NCBI GenBank assembly: GCA_017163975.1
Contig: JAFFSR010000362.1
Location: 1,692,501 to 1,756,500 of the forward strand
DNA from: Anastatus disparis
Lineage: Eukaryota > Arthropoda > Insecta > Hymenoptera > Eupelmidae
Direction: 5' to 3'
DNA length: 64,000 nt
Part shown: positions 1-9,370 of the stretch, piece by piece
Position numbering within the stretch: position 1 is the first letter of the stretch
How the letters are laid out: the number at the start of each line of letters is the position of its first letter
Program-made: the position numbers and the translations under genes
Notes under the pieces: generated by a model
What the model was told of the DNA's origin: nothing
The model's database searches: none
Seen by the model: the letters and a program-made list of their open reading frames with translations, nothing else

Positions 1-249
1 GATTGCCCCAGGAACATTGAAATAATAGAATTTCAAGAAGTTATGACATTTCGGAATATCAGCCTTGGAGATTTGTTGATACAAATTGAATCGAAAAATG
101 TACAATATTTACACTTTACAATATCTAATATGCGCGAACATCATCGTCACTCCGAAAATCCAAATTGTCCACTTCATATCGACGACACTCCGTACATGTA
201 TATAAGTGGTCGTATGACCAATACTTCATCAACAATTTTACATTTTTAA
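1..249 (+). CDS. C-terminal end of an unidentified protein, open at window edge
   Basis: The reading frame is open from the first base to a stop at 249, so this is probably the last ~82 codons of a gene that starts outside the window. An internal ATG at 43 would give only 68 residues. I see no domain; the tail has several His and Cys residues. It is on the same strand as the Polinton-1 genes and about 0.5 kb before the ATPase, so it may belong to the same element. It does not look like the C-terminus of polymerase B. It could also be a chance ORF. Confidence 0.3.
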   Translation, partial: DCPRNIEIIEFQEVMTFRNISLGDLLIQIESKNVQYLHFTISNMREHHRHSENPNCPLHIDDTPYMYISGRMTNTSSTILHF

Positions 250-414
250 ATAAGATTTATACTAAATAAGATTTGATTTGATTTTCAAAATAAATAAATA
301 ATTATGAAGTTATATACATAAACCTTTATTTATTCTACCTTCCTTTTTTTCTTCTCCAGTTTTGAAACATTTCAAAGAAAGAATGTAATATTTAAATTAT
401 ATACACGCACACGT

Positions 415-461
<47 letters not shown>

Positions 462-744
462 TATGTATATATAATATAAAACAAAATATAGTGAAAAATA
501 TAAATAAAACTTAAAAAATAGCTCATAAAATTTGTAAGCTAGTATGTATCATACAGCTGAAATGTGCATCAGCTTATAAAAGGTAAAAATCTAGATTTTC
601 GCTTTCATTATTCTAGAATCTTCCGGTGTGTACGTACGAGTATTAGCTGATTTTTTCGTACGTACCGCGAGCGCGGGCCGGGACCCCACCGCAAAATTGA
701 TTTATTAATTTTAAAAAAGAAATAATAATAATAAAAAATAAAAA
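250..744 (+). promoter_or_regulatory. Non-coding leader with CA microsatellite and candidate promoter
   Basis: This gap holds a pure CA microsatellite (about 411-459), a TATA box (TATAAAA, 575-581) and, 32 bases on, a TTTCATT initiator-like site near 607. Further on there is a 10-bp inverted repeat (GTACGTACGA near 628 and TCGTACGTAC near 655) followed by a short GC-rich stretch (665-690). I infer a promoter for the rightward Polinton-1 gene block starting with the ATPase at 745. Confidence 0.45.
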
Positions 745-1419
745 ATGACACTAGCATGGCAACACCCATGGACCTCTATGATTTGTGGTCCAACAGGTTG
801 TGGTAAGACGCACTTTGTAAAAAGATTTTTCCGATTTATTGACAGTATGTCCGATACAACTTTTGCTCGAAAAATGCTATATTATTCCGAATGGCAAGAT
901 GGATATTTGGAATACGGTAAAGATGTTGAATTTCATGAAGGTTTACCTCAAAATGAAGATTTCGCGTCTGACTCTCGACCAAAATTAGTAGTCATCGACG
1001 ATCTGATGAGAGAATCTTCTAATAATGTAGTTGCTGATTTATTTACAAAAGGTAGTCACCATAAAAATATAAGCGTAATTTTTATTACACAAAATTTGTT
1101 TTATCAAGGACCTAAGCAGCGGGATATTTCATTAAATTCAAACTATATTGTAATTTTTAAAAATCCTAGAGACCGTGCACAAATACAACATTTAGCGCGT
1201 CAAGTTTATCCAGAAAATTCAAAGTTTTTACAAGAAGCTTATTACGACGCTACAAGTGTAGCACATGGTTATTTGTTGTTAGATTTAAAACAAAGCACAG
1301 CAGAAACCTGCAGAGTACGAACTAACATATTTCCTGATGATACACATCACTACGTGTACGTTCTACGAGATATAAAGAGAGGTGTCACGGGTGATAATTT
1401 TTCAGTGTTACGTGTATAA
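745..1419 (+). CDS. Polinton-1 genome-packaging ATPase (A32/FtsK-HerA-like)
   Basis: Predicted to drive packaging of the element's DNA into capsids. The 224-aa protein has a Walker A motif GPTGCGKT at residues 15-22 and a Walker B motif LVVIDD around 81-86, followed by a strand ending in Thr-Gln near residue 115 that fits the sensor strand of this family. The length is normal for Polinton and virophage ATPases. Its stop codon overlaps the ATG of the next ORF (1419), suggesting a compact transcript. The region is uninterrupted. The homologue in Polinton-2 (28589-29290) is clearly diverged, so the two elements are different lineages. Confidence 0.88.
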   Translation: MTLAWQHPWTSMICGPTGCGKTHFVKRFFRFIDSMSDTTFARKMLYYSEWQDGYLEYGKDVEFHEGLPQNEDFASDSRPKLVVIDDLMRESSNNVVADLFTKGSHHKNISVIFITQNLFYQGPKQRDISLNSNYIVIFKNPRDRAQIQHLARQVYPENSKFLQEAYYDATSVAHGYLLLDLKQSTAETCRVRTNIFPDDTHHYVYVLRDIKRGVTGDNFSVLRV

Positions 1420-1778
1420 TGGCTGCGGTAAGATCAAAAAAATCGCTCGATCCCAAAATAGCACATGCTTTACACGCCCTTTATCATTTAAATAAAGAAC
1501 AACGCAAAGTTATTTTAAAACTTGCTGATCGTAAAATAGTTAAAGGTATTTGTGAGTGTGCTTTGAATACTTTAAAAGGTACCGTACATTTAACACCTTC
1601 TCAAAAACAAAAGTTAGTTAAACATAAAAAAATTCTGAGAAATTTAAGCAATCGGGACTCTAAATCGTGGAAAAGCAAGAAAAGTCTAATCGTGCAGAAA
1701 GGTGATGGTTTCTTAACAGCTTTACTTGCACCTGTATTAGGAACTATAATATCCGCTCTTATCCCCACTCGTTCTTAA
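1419..1778 (+). CDS. Small basic Polinton protein with hydrophobic C-terminal segment
   Basis: 119 aa, Lys/Arg-rich, starting at the ATG that overlaps the ATPase stop. The first ~95 residues are basic and predicted helical; residues about 95-115 form a Gly/Ala/Leu/Ile-rich hydrophobic segment, ending in a short Arg-Ser tail. Proteins of this shape occur in many animal Polintons and adintoviruses and are thought to be virion components, sometimes compared to adenovirus core or membrane-active peptides. That role is inferred from position and composition only; no catalytic motif is visible. Confidence 0.6.
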   Translation: MAAVRSKKSLDPKIAHALHALYHLNKEQRKVILKLADRKIVKGICECALNTLKGTVHLTPSQKQKLVKHKKILRNLSNRDSKSWKSKKSLIVQKGDGFLTALLAPVLGTIISALIPTRS

Positions 1779-1785
1779 TTTAAAA

Positions 1786-2682
1786 ATGCAGCATGCCCGT
1801 AAAATGGTTTTAGTGCCTCAAGACAGTATACAAAAACTTCTTCATACAAACGTTCCCGAGGTCTCGTTGCAAAATGTCGAATCTGATAAAAAAAATACTG
1901 TTCAAACACCAGGCAGTCATCTTACAAGATTAGACATAGAAATGAGTGATATATTAAACTCACAAGAAACTGATGAGCGTACAAAATGGTCAAAGTATCA
2001 ACAAGTTTTACATCGATATTTATATTTTTTAGACGACTTGAAAAAAAGTTTAAATAATGTTAATAAAAATGAACAAGAGTTAGAAAATGGAATAGATTTT
2101 GAAATAATAATATCATCTGTACCTGTAACATATAGACGTAAGGCTGAATTGATGGTCCAATTTTTAAAAAGTCCTAATATTTCTTCAAGAATTACATGGA
2201 ATGACCGCGGTGTAGTTTCGATAGATGGAGCTGTTCTCGAAGGTTCTAATATAGTAGATTTAATTAACGATGCTGTCCGTAGTAGAAAAGGTGTAAAGGC
2301 TACAGGTCGTGAGCATTTTGCGTGGTTTTTACGAAATGTAGGTATACCATTAGAATGTATTGGTAATTTAGCTTTTTACAAAGAAGGACAAAAATTTGAA
2401 CATGCAGTAAATCATAGTAATAGGTCTTTAACAACACCACATACAAGTTTTAATGATTCATTATTACATGCACCAAAAAGACATACTTCTACACCTATGC
2501 CTAAAAATAAAAATAAAAATTTGTCAATAGAAAATGATACATATGACGATGTTACAGTAATTAATAAAGAAATGATCAGTGGGGACGATGATTCGTGGAC
2601 TACTCTGAACAGAAAGAAACGTGTTAAAAGAAATACCGTAGCAGAACAAAAGGGCTGTGGCTGGTTGACTTTTTCGTTTTAA
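1786..2682 (+). CDS. Polinton-1 hypothetical protein
   Basis: 298 aa, intact. A second in-frame ATG at 1804 opens with Met-Val-Leu-Val-Pro, which looks more like the usual start of this kind of Polinton protein, so the true start may be 1804. Residues about 45-105 are charged and probably coiled coil; residues 110-200 look like a folded domain; residues 205-290 are Ser/Thr/Lys-rich and probably disordered. Its place between the ATPase block and the integrase, and its layout, resemble the 326-aa Polinton-2 protein (27566-28546), but I cannot show homology by eye. Function unknown. Confidence 0.6.
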   Translation: MQHARKMVLVPQDSIQKLLHTNVPEVSLQNVESDKKNTVQTPGSHLTRLDIEMSDILNSQETDERTKWSKYQQVLHRYLYFLDDLKKSLNNVNKNEQELENGIDFEIIISSVPVTYRRKAELMVQFLKSPNISSRITWNDRGVVSIDGAVLEGSNIVDLINDAVRSRKGVKATGREHFAWFLRNVGIPLECIGNLAFYKEGQKFEHAVNHSNRSLTTPHTSFNDSLLHAPKRHTSTPMPKNKNKNLSIENDTYDDVTVINKEMISGDDDSWTTLNRKKRVKRNTVAEQKGCGWLTFSF

Positions 2683-2707
2683 ATAAATGAATAAATAAAT
2701 AAAAATC

Positions 2708-3793
2708 ATGGATCTTAATAAGCAATTACTTAACAAAATTTATTATAATGTTAATGAACCCGCTGGTTATGCTGGAGAACGCCGCCTTGTAAATAAGACT
2801 AAAAATACAGTTGGTAAAAAAAATATACACAAGTGGTTGCAAGCACAAGATGCTTATACTTTACACAAACCTGTTCATAGAAAATTTCCTCGTCTTCATT
2901 ACAATGTTGCTGAAATGGATTCTGTATGGGAAGGTGATTTAATTGACTTAGAATCATTAAAATCTTATAATGATGGATTTTCATACTTACTAGTTGTCAT
3001 CGATGTTCTCAGCAAATACGTATGGGTAGTACCCTTGAAGGATAAATCATGTTCACAAGTCACTGACGCTTTTAAAAAAATTATTTTAAATAAAAATGAA
3101 CGAATTCCTAAAATGTTTCAAACTGACAAGGGAAAAGAATTCGTCGGTCAAAAAATGCAAAAATTTCTAAAAATAAATAATATTATACATCGTGTTGCAC
3201 GTAATCCCGATGTAAAAGCAGCTATTGTCGAAAGATTTAACCGTACCTTAAAGGAAAAAATGTGGCGATATTTCACACATCAAAATTCTAAACGTTACAT
3301 AGATATTTTACCTCAACTTGTAAATAGCTACAATAACGCATATCATTCTACAATAAAGATGGCGCCTGCAGCAGTTACAATATTTAATGCAGATATTGCA
3401 AAGAAAAATATGGATTCAAGATATAAAACAGTTGATAGAGAAGCTAAATACTCAGAAGGTGACTTTGTTCGAATTAGTCGAACCAAAGGTACCTTCGAGA
3501 AAGGTTATTTAGCAAATTGGTCGGAAGAAATTTTTAAAATAACTAGAGTCTTAAAACATAGAAAACCACCTGTGTATGAAATAGAAGATCTCGATGGTGA
3601 ATCTATAGACGGTATTTTTTACGAAGAAGAACTTAACGTTATTCTAAAAGATATCAGAAATTCCGAATATAAAATTGATAAAATAATAAAAACAAGTGGT
3701 TCAGATCGTAGAAAAAAATATTTTGTAAGTTGGGTCGGATATACTAGTAAATTTAATTCTTGGGTACCAGCTAAAGATATAAAAAATATATAA
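2708..3793 (+). CDS. Polinton-1 retroviral-type integrase with C-terminal chromodomain
   Basis: Catalyses insertion of the element into host DNA, giving 6-bp duplications in known Polintons. The 361-aa protein has an rve core with the acidic triad visible as Asp77 (in GDLIDLE), Asp140 (in QTDKGKEF) and Glu175 (in VERFNRTLKEKMW), close to the D-D-35-E spacing. After a basic linker, the last ~50 residues (YKIDKII... to WVGY...SWVPAKDI) form a chromodomain, which may target insertion to modified histones. The frame is intact. It lies 25 bases after the preceding gene on the same strand. Confidence 0.92.
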   Translation: MDLNKQLLNKIYYNVNEPAGYAGERRLVNKTKNTVGKKNIHKWLQAQDAYTLHKPVHRKFPRLHYNVAEMDSVWEGDLIDLESLKSYNDGFSYLLVVIDVLSKYVWVVPLKDKSCSQVTDAFKKIILNKNERIPKMFQTDKGKEFVGQKMQKFLKINNIIHRVARNPDVKAAIVERFNRTLKEKMWRYFTHQNSKRYIDILPQLVNSYNNAYHSTIKMAPAAVTIFNADIAKKNMDSRYKTVDREAKYSEGDFVRISRTKGTFEKGYLANWSEEIFKITRVLKHRKPPVYEIEDLDGESIDGIFYEEELNVILKDIRNSEYKIDKIIKTSGSDRRKKYFVSWVGYTSKFNSWVPAKDIKNI

Positions 3794-3795
3794 AC

Positions 3796-4614
3796 ATGAA
3801 AACACAATTTTATATGATATTACCTAGTAATAGTAGTATGAGTGTTTTTCCTAACAACACTACATCTTGTTATACTACAAAATTACCTCAAGAAATTAAT
3901 TTACGAGGGTCTTGGGAAGTTGGTGTCACAGAAATTCATTTTCCACGCTCATTCTTACATTTAAGAGAAAAAGAAAGAGAAATTGAAGTTTCATCTATTT
4001 CACCGCCTCTCTTAAAGGATAACTCAGTAAACCAACTTGTCGATATAGAATATAAAAGAGTTACAATTCCTTATGGTGTATATTCCGGTATATCGGAATT
4101 TTTAGAAAAAATAAATAATGCATTAAGCGAAACACATATATCATTTAAATTGTCAGTAGAACATAACAACACCTACGTATACGTTGAAAAGACATGTGAT
4201 TCAGAAAAATGTATGAATGAGCACTCTATAAAAATGAACCGTGCAGTTTGGGATATTTTAGGCTTTGCTGAAATAAAAGGATATTTAAACATTGATTTAC
4301 AAAATCCCCTTGCTACTCGACCAGCAAATATTTTTAACGCATTACCTAGACAATTATTTATTTACTCAGATATATGTGAACCTTGTATTATAGGTGACGT
4401 ACAAACAACTTTATTACGTATTGTACCTATAAACTACAAGGATTATGTATTTGCTTCTAATCAATATCAAATTTTTACACCTATAAATTATATACCCCTC
4501 ATAAGAAATAGTTTCAGAACAATCACTATAGATATAAGAGATCATCTCGGTCGTATCATACCATTCGAGTGTGGTACGTCGACTGTAACACTACATTTTA
4601 GACAAGTTGCATAA
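3796..4614 (+). CDS. Polinton-1 penton-like minor capsid protein (single jelly-roll)
   Basis: 272 aa, intact. Its C-terminal ~25 residues (a DIRD/LGR...TVTLHF pattern) align by eye with the C-terminus of the 229-aa Polinton-2 protein at 30619-31308 (RIVDQDG...TITIRLHI). Both sit just before the core or capsid genes. This matches the minor capsid protein that forms pentameric vertices in Polinton-type virions. The protein is mostly beta-strand by composition, with no catalytic motif. The Cys-rich insert around residues 130-145 is not seen in the Polinton-2 version. It starts 2 bases after the integrase stop. Confidence 0.72.
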   Translation: MKTQFYMILPSNSSMSVFPNNTTSCYTTKLPQEINLRGSWEVGVTEIHFPRSFLHLREKEREIEVSSISPPLLKDNSVNQLVDIEYKRVTIPYGVYSGISEFLEKINNALSETHISFKLSVEHNNTYVYVEKTCDSEKCMNEHSIKMNRAVWDILGFAEIKGYLNIDLQNPLATRPANIFNALPRQLFIYSDICEPCIIGDVQTTLLRIVPINYKDYVFASNQYQIFTPINYIPLIRNSFRTITIDIRDHLGRIIPFECGTSTVTLHFRQVA

Positions 4615-4630
4615 CAAAAATAAAATAAAA

Positions 4631-5152
4631 ATGAATCATTATATTGAACATTATGATAGTCAAGTTGGTCAAGGGGGTATTCAACATGTTTACGTTGGAT
4701 CACCATATCAAAAAGGACATGGAGGTATAGGTCGATTTCTTGGAGGACTTTTTCGTAAAGCACTTCCTTTTTTAAAACGTGGTGCTCGAGCTGTCGGAAA
4801 AGAAGCTCTTAAAGCTGGAATTAACATTATCGATCATGTCAGTAGTCATAATATTCCTTTTAGAGAATCACTACGCACTAGAGCACGTGAATCAGGTAAA
4901 AATTTAAAAAGAAAGGCAGAAGAGAAAATAGAAAGTCTAATAATGGAAGGCTCTGGTTATAAAAAACGCGTAAGAAGACGTAAGGATCAGTCGCGAACCA
5001 AACGTCGCGTGAAACGTATCTCATCGTTGACATCATCTTTAAACAAAAAAAGAAAAACAAGAAAAAATAATAAAAACAAACGTATTAAAAAAAGAAAGAT
5101 TAACAAGAAAAATAAAAAACGTTCAGTAAGTGATATTTTTGGACCTGTATAA
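4631..5152 (+). CDS. Polinton-1 basic core protein (adenovirus pX/VII-like)
   Basis: I place the start at the ATG at 4631, which follows an A-rich leader; an upstream ATG at 4607 overlaps the penton stop and adds 8 low-complexity residues. The ~173-aa protein has a Gly-rich amphipathic segment (residues ~28-50, with GIGRFLGGLFRKALPFLKR) and then a strongly basic tail dominated by Lys and Arg runs. Adintovirus and Polinton core proteins have this layout and are thought to condense DNA in the particle or disturb membranes. It lies between penton and major capsid genes, as expected for a virion component. Confidence 0.65.
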   Translation: MNHYIEHYDSQVGQGGIQHVYVGSPYQKGHGGIGRFLGGLFRKALPFLKRGARAVGKEALKAGINIIDHVSSHNIPFRESLRTRARESGKNLKRKAEEKIESLIMEGSGYKKRVRRRKDQSRTKRRVKRISSLTSSLNKKRKTRKNNKNKRIKKRKINKKNKKRSVSDIFGPV

Positions 5153-5159
5153 TTTCAAA

Positions 5160-6494
5160 ATGGCATTTTTACACACACATTCGGGGGAATGTACTAAATC
5201 AGAATTAGATTTATTTACTCTCCCACCCACTCAAACAGCTATAGAATCAACACAATGGGTAGAATACAAACCTGTGACCACCATTTCTGAAGATTCATAT
5301 TTAGAATTTGTTGTACCAGGAAATTCGGATGATTACATTGATTTAGCTCATACTATGCTTAGTCTTAGTGTACGTCTCGAAAAAGGAAAAGATCTTATAG
5401 GTGAAGATACATTAGTTACACCTGTAAACAACTTTTTACATAGTATGTTCAATCAAGTCGATATATTCTTTAACCAAAAGACTGTATCACCACCTAGCAA
5501 TGCTTACGCTTATCGAGCATATATAGAGACGTTGCTTAATTATTCCCAAGAAGCTAAAAAATCACATTTGACTACTGCATTATGGTATAACGATACCCCT
5601 GGTGAAATGGATGCCGTATTATTAAAAAGAAAAGATAATAATGATCTACTTTCGAAAAATATTGGTGCTGATAAACGTAATCTTTTTGTCAAAGGCGGAA
5701 AAATTGTAGATCTATTAGGCCACTTACATTGCGATGTTTTTAATCAGGAAAAATTTCTCCTTAATGGTATAGAAATGAGAGTACGTCTCATCCGCTCAAA
5801 AGACGCTTTTTGCTTGATAGATCATGAGGCTCAAAATGTGAAAGTACGTATAATAGATACATCATTACGTGTACGTAGAGCTAAAATTAATCCAGGAATT
5901 TTACTTGCACATTCAAAAGCCTTATCTAAAGGAACAGCTAAATATCCATTAACACGTGTAGAGGTTAAGTCATTTACTTTACATACAGGAGTCACGGGAG
6001 AAACTTTAGATAATATTATTCTTGGACAATTACCTAAACGCATAATAATTGGTTTAGTTTCAAATAGTGCATTTAATGGAAGTAGAAAAAAAAATCCATT
6101 TAACTTTCAACATTTTAATCTTAATTATCTTGCTTTAAATGTCGACGGAATACAAATTCCTAGTAAACCCATTCAACCTAATTATCCCGACACGTTCATT
6201 GATGGATATCATACTTTATTTAGCGGGACAGGTATTCACTTTATGAATGAAGGAAACTCTATTTCAAGAGATACTTACCCTAATGGTTATTGTCTATATG
6301 CTTTCGACTTAACACCAGATCTTTCAGCAAATTGTAACACGCATTGGAATTTAGTTGAGACAGGTGCAGTCCGTTTAGAATTACGTTTTGATCAAGTTTT
6401 AGAGAATTCCGTAAATTGCATAGTTTACGCCGAATATGATAACATACTTGAAATAGACGCGTCACGACAAGTCATTATTGATTTTAATGGTTAG
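5160..6494 (+). CDS. Polinton-1 major capsid protein (double jelly-roll)
   Basis: 444 aa from the ATG at 5160; the frame remains open upstream but the preceding ATG at 5130 lies inside the core gene. The N-terminal pattern (ESTQWVEYKPV... LEFVVPGNSDDYIDL... VNNFLHSMFNQVDIFFNQ) is the signature of the protein widely annotated in animal genomes as F54H12.2-like, which is the Polinton/adintovirus major capsid protein with two jelly-roll domains forming pseudo-hexameric capsomers. The frame has no stop or frameshift. The start lies 8 bases past the core gene stop. Confidence 0.85.
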   Translation: MAFLHTHSGECTKSELDLFTLPPTQTAIESTQWVEYKPVTTISEDSYLEFVVPGNSDDYIDLAHTMLSLSVRLEKGKDLIGEDTLVTPVNNFLHSMFNQVDIFFNQKTVSPPSNAYAYRAYIETLLNYSQEAKKSHLTTALWYNDTPGEMDAVLLKRKDNNDLLSKNIGADKRNLFVKGGKIVDLLGHLHCDVFNQEKFLLNGIEMRVRLIRSKDAFCLIDHEAQNVKVRIIDTSLRVRRAKINPGILLAHSKALSKGTAKYPLTRVEVKSFTLHTGVTGETLDNIILGQLPKRIIIGLVSNSAFNGSRKKNPFNFQHFNLNYLALNVDGIQIPSKPIQPNYPDTFIDGYHTLFSGTGIHFMNEGNSISRDTYPNGYCLYAFDLTPDLSANCNTHWNLVETGAVRLELRFDQVLENSVNCIVYAEYDNILEIDASRQVIIDFNG

Positions 6495-6710
6495 ATAATA
6501 ACAATAATACTTTCACAATATTTTTTTAAAACTTTCTCTATGAGTCATAGAAGAATTTTAGTATTGATGACGATTTCCACAAAATTAGGAAAGAGGAAAA
6601 TATAATAAAAAGTGGGGAAATCTATATAAATTCAACTAGATACATATGTTAAACTCTCAAACGTTATTGAAGTTTCAAACTAAACAGATACATACATAAA
6701 ACGAAAAACT
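6495..6710 (+). promoter_or_regulatory. Gap with candidate TATA promoter
   Basis: A 216-bp non-coding gap follows the capsid gene. TATATAAA at 6623-6630 lies about 85 bases before the next ATG; about 30 bases on is a weak initiator-like CTCAAAC. This is the largest intergenic gap inside the Polinton-1 block, so a new transcript probably starts here. Confidence 0.45.
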
Positions 6711-7547
6711 ATGGACTACATTATTGACGTTCAAGGTTTTCGCGATATTCAGAATAAATTAATTATAAAGGAAATAGCTGTAATATCTCTAGATAAAGAT
6801 TACGTTTCGCATTGGATAACAGCTCCTCCTTACTCATTTACTGATTTACCTATCAGAACTCAAGTTTTCAATAATTGGCTTACCAATAACTACCATGGAA
6901 TCGAATGGTTTGAAGGAGATGTTCCTCATCGACAACTTTACGCAAATTTACGGGCTATAACACGCACTGCAGGACGAATTTTTGTTCGAGGTTCTCAAGA
7001 AGCGCAAGTAATTCACAGTATTATATCACGACGTGTTATAAATTTAGAAGACTATAACTGTCCATCCGTACATAATTTACAAAACTGCAAAACTTACTGT
7101 TGTTTTCGTGGTTCTCAAAGTCATGAATTTTTCATTTGTGCTCTAAACTCCGTAGTTAAATATAAAAAGTGGCTTATCAGGAATAATAGACTTATTTCTG
7201 CATTAATTGACTCTGACAGTGATGATACTTCATACTCTTCTCCTGCGGATTCAACTGACAATACAGTGCAGACTCCTCCTCCTCCTCCTAAACCAAAAAG
7301 ATTTGGAAAAAAAAGTGAAGTGAAAAAAAGATCACCTACACCAGGACCTGGCAAAGAGTCTGTATATGATAGCATCGAAGAATCAGGATATTATACTTCG
7401 GAATCAAACACACCTGTAATTACAAAACAACGCAATGAATACTCTTCAGATTCGGGATGCGCTTCACTCCTTAAGACCATCGTACGGTGTATTTCCAGCC
7501 GACCAGATACCCAGGTCATTGACGAGACCGATAGCGTGTGTATTTAA
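6711..7547 (+). CDS. Polinton-1 DVQGF protein (degenerate DEDDh-exonuclease-like)
   Basis: 278 aa. The N-terminus reads D-V-Q-G-F, then ~12 residues, then KEIAVISL, which resembles the Exo I segment of DnaQ/ERI-1-type DEDDh exonucleases (D-x-E-T-T/G ... EIA) but with Gln in place of the catalytic Glu. The rest of the first 165 residues matches the Polinton-2 protein at 32788-33489 in order (NYHGI.W..G..P, then a V(R/K)GS segment). The C-terminal ~110 residues are acidic, Pro-rich and low complexity, absent from Polinton-2. Exonuclease activity is doubtful given the Exo I change. Function otherwise unknown. Confidence 0.6.
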   Translation: MDYIIDVQGFRDIQNKLIIKEIAVISLDKDYVSHWITAPPYSFTDLPIRTQVFNNWLTNNYHGIEWFEGDVPHRQLYANLRAITRTAGRIFVRGSQEAQVIHSIISRRVINLEDYNCPSVHNLQNCKTYCCFRGSQSHEFFICALNSVVKYKKWLIRNNRLISALIDSDSDDTSYSSPADSTDNTVQTPPPPPKPKRFGKKSEVKKRSPTPGPGKESVYDSIEESGYYTSESNTPVITKQRNEYSSDSGCASLLKTIVRCISSRPDTQVIDETDSVCI

Positions 7548-7728
7548 TACAGACATTCACACACAACCAGGAACTCATTGGGTAGCTGTTTTCATTGACA
7601 AGTATGGAAGAGCAGTGTTTTTTGACAGTTACGGTCTACCTCCTTTAATACCACAACATAAAAAATGTCTTCAGCAAAATTCTATTCATTATAAATGGAA
7701 CACTAAACAACTACAAAGTTTAAATTAG
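7435..7728 (+). pseudogene. Polinton-1 adenain-like cysteine protease, N-terminal part, interrupted
   Basis: Encodes the maturation protease of the C5/C48 (adenovirus protease/Ulp1) type. The catalytic His is in PGTHWVAVF and the Asp in FFDSYG, but the ORF stops before the CG-x-x-C segment that carries the catalytic Cys. That segment lies on the far side of a retrotransposon insertion, at 9362-9376. The first ~37 codons overlap the end of the preceding gene in another frame (7435-7547). The protease is therefore broken and Polinton-1 could not mature particles by itself. Confidence 0.82.
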
Positions 7729-8272
7729 ATTAGATATTGTTTATTTTGTATTATAATTACAAAAAAGCGTGAAAATTACAAATAAAGTTGAAAAAATACA
7801 TAAAAATACTTTAAATAGCCTTGCACATATAAAATCGAAATAGTACAGTATGATATCACAGTCATAAAACATAATAGAGATAGTAATACTGTAATAGTAA
7901 GTCAATAAATTAAATAAAAGCGATATCACAGATAACACGAATAAATACACGCAAAAAGTATAAATAATATAGTTAAAAATCAGTCTCAATATCTATCAGT
8001 CAAAATAATTACATAAAATCAAGCGTGTAAAGAGCGCAGTCGAAATATCAGCAGTATACAGTAAGTTAAAATCACAGCAAGTTGAATGGACAGTAATATA
8101 CAAGTCAATCTGATAAAAATATAATCATTCACTCTATGCACACACATCCTACATACACGCCAATAAATACAATCATGCCTTAAATCTATAAAGGGTACAT
8201 CACATAATAAATTAACACATATGATATAGTCCGAAAATAATACTGTTTAATCGAGGTCGAGTAAAAACCTCC
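7729..8272 (-). mobile_element. 3' part (UTR) of the inserted non-LTR retrotransposon
   Basis: AT-rich non-coding DNA between the broken protease and the reverse transcriptase ORF. Read on the minus strand, the element ends near 7727 with a short tandem repeat ATCTAATCTAAT, typical of non-LTR elements lacking a poly(A) tail. A 7-bp direct repeat AAAGTTT occurs at both insertion junctions and may be the target duplication. An 82-codon minus ORF here is hydrophobic low-complexity and probably spurious. Confidence 0.6.
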
Positions 8273-9370
8273 TCAGAGCGGCTTTAGACCTGCCGATTGA
8301 TGGAAGCTTTTAATATCAGCAGGTAGGGAGTTCCAAAAATGCGCACCTTGAACTTGAAAGGAATTTCTTCCAGTCTCAGTGCGCATGAAGGGCACCGCAA
8401 GATCTTTAATCTCACCCCTAGTGGTCGCTCTGGGTATATATCTAGTGAAGAGACCCACTAGATATTCGGGAGTATTCATACGTACGATTTTGTACATAAG
8501 TACAGCCATAAAATACTGTCTCCTCGAATCAGTACGTAGCCAACCCAAAGCATGTCTATGGGGAGAGATATGATCACCCATTCTCACGCCTAATACATAT
8601 CTCACACATGAATTTTGCATTGTCTGTAGCCGTCTTCGTAACTCCTGCGAAGCATCGAGCAAAACCACTGAGCAATAATCAAGATGTGGAAACAGCAGGG
8701 CGGTTGCGAGCTGCTTACGCAGAGCCTCAGTGGTGTACCGACGGAAAAACCGCAGGCTATAAATCACTCTATTGAATTTTTTAGTCAGCATATTAATATG
8801 CGGTTCCCACGACAGTTTAGAGTCGAGTACAACACCAAGGCTCGTAACGGTGTCAGAGAAAGGAATACCGATACCGCTCCCTAGGTCAATCGTCCTTGGC
8901 TCACCCGAATAAAAATTTTTAATAAAACGATTACTTCCAAAGACGATCGCCTTTGTTTTACTAGCATTCAAAGTGAGAGAAACACCAGCAGCCCACCCCG
9001 ACACCGCCCTGGCCGCCCTCTGTAAAATACGAATCCCCTCGTCCACATCATCATAAGGGACCTGTGTATAAATTTGAAGATCATCCGCATACAGCAGATG
9101 CCCGACGCAACCAGAGTCCAGTGCGTCACGTACGTCATTTATGTAAAGGCAAAACAACAGAGGCCCCAGCACCGAACCCTGAGGTACTCCTAGATTGGTT
9201 GTTAGCCAATTCGATTCCTCCTTCAAATGTGTGGAAACCATTTGTTTCCTACCTGATAAATAGGAGTTAATCCATCCGAGTGCGGCCCTGGAGAACCCCA
9301 TCGATCTAAGCCTCGCAAGAAGTTTGGAGGGAGAGATCGTGTCGAATGCCTTACTAAAGTTTGTGGGCAA
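8273..9370 (-). pseudogene. 5'-truncated non-LTR retrotransposon reverse transcriptase
   Basis: The 365-codon frame starts inside the RT palm (FSKAFDTISP...), so the N-terminal RT fingers and any endonuclease are missing: a standard 5'-truncated insertion. Visible RT motifs are GVPQGSVLGPLLF, the catalytic YADDLQIY and the LGV..D..L.W..HI thumb region, followed by the C-terminal RRYFMAVLMYKI...FWNSLP segment typical of jockey/CR1-type elements. The frame closes a few codons early through a small frameshift near 8285. The first codons (9359-9370) are protease DNA, not element. It is inserted in the Polinton-1 protease on the opposite strand. Confidence 0.85.

Noticed and set aside
7741..7989. 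Hydrophobic 82-codon ORF
   Set aside because: Lies in the AT-rich 3' part of the retrotransposon; composition explains the hydrophobicity.
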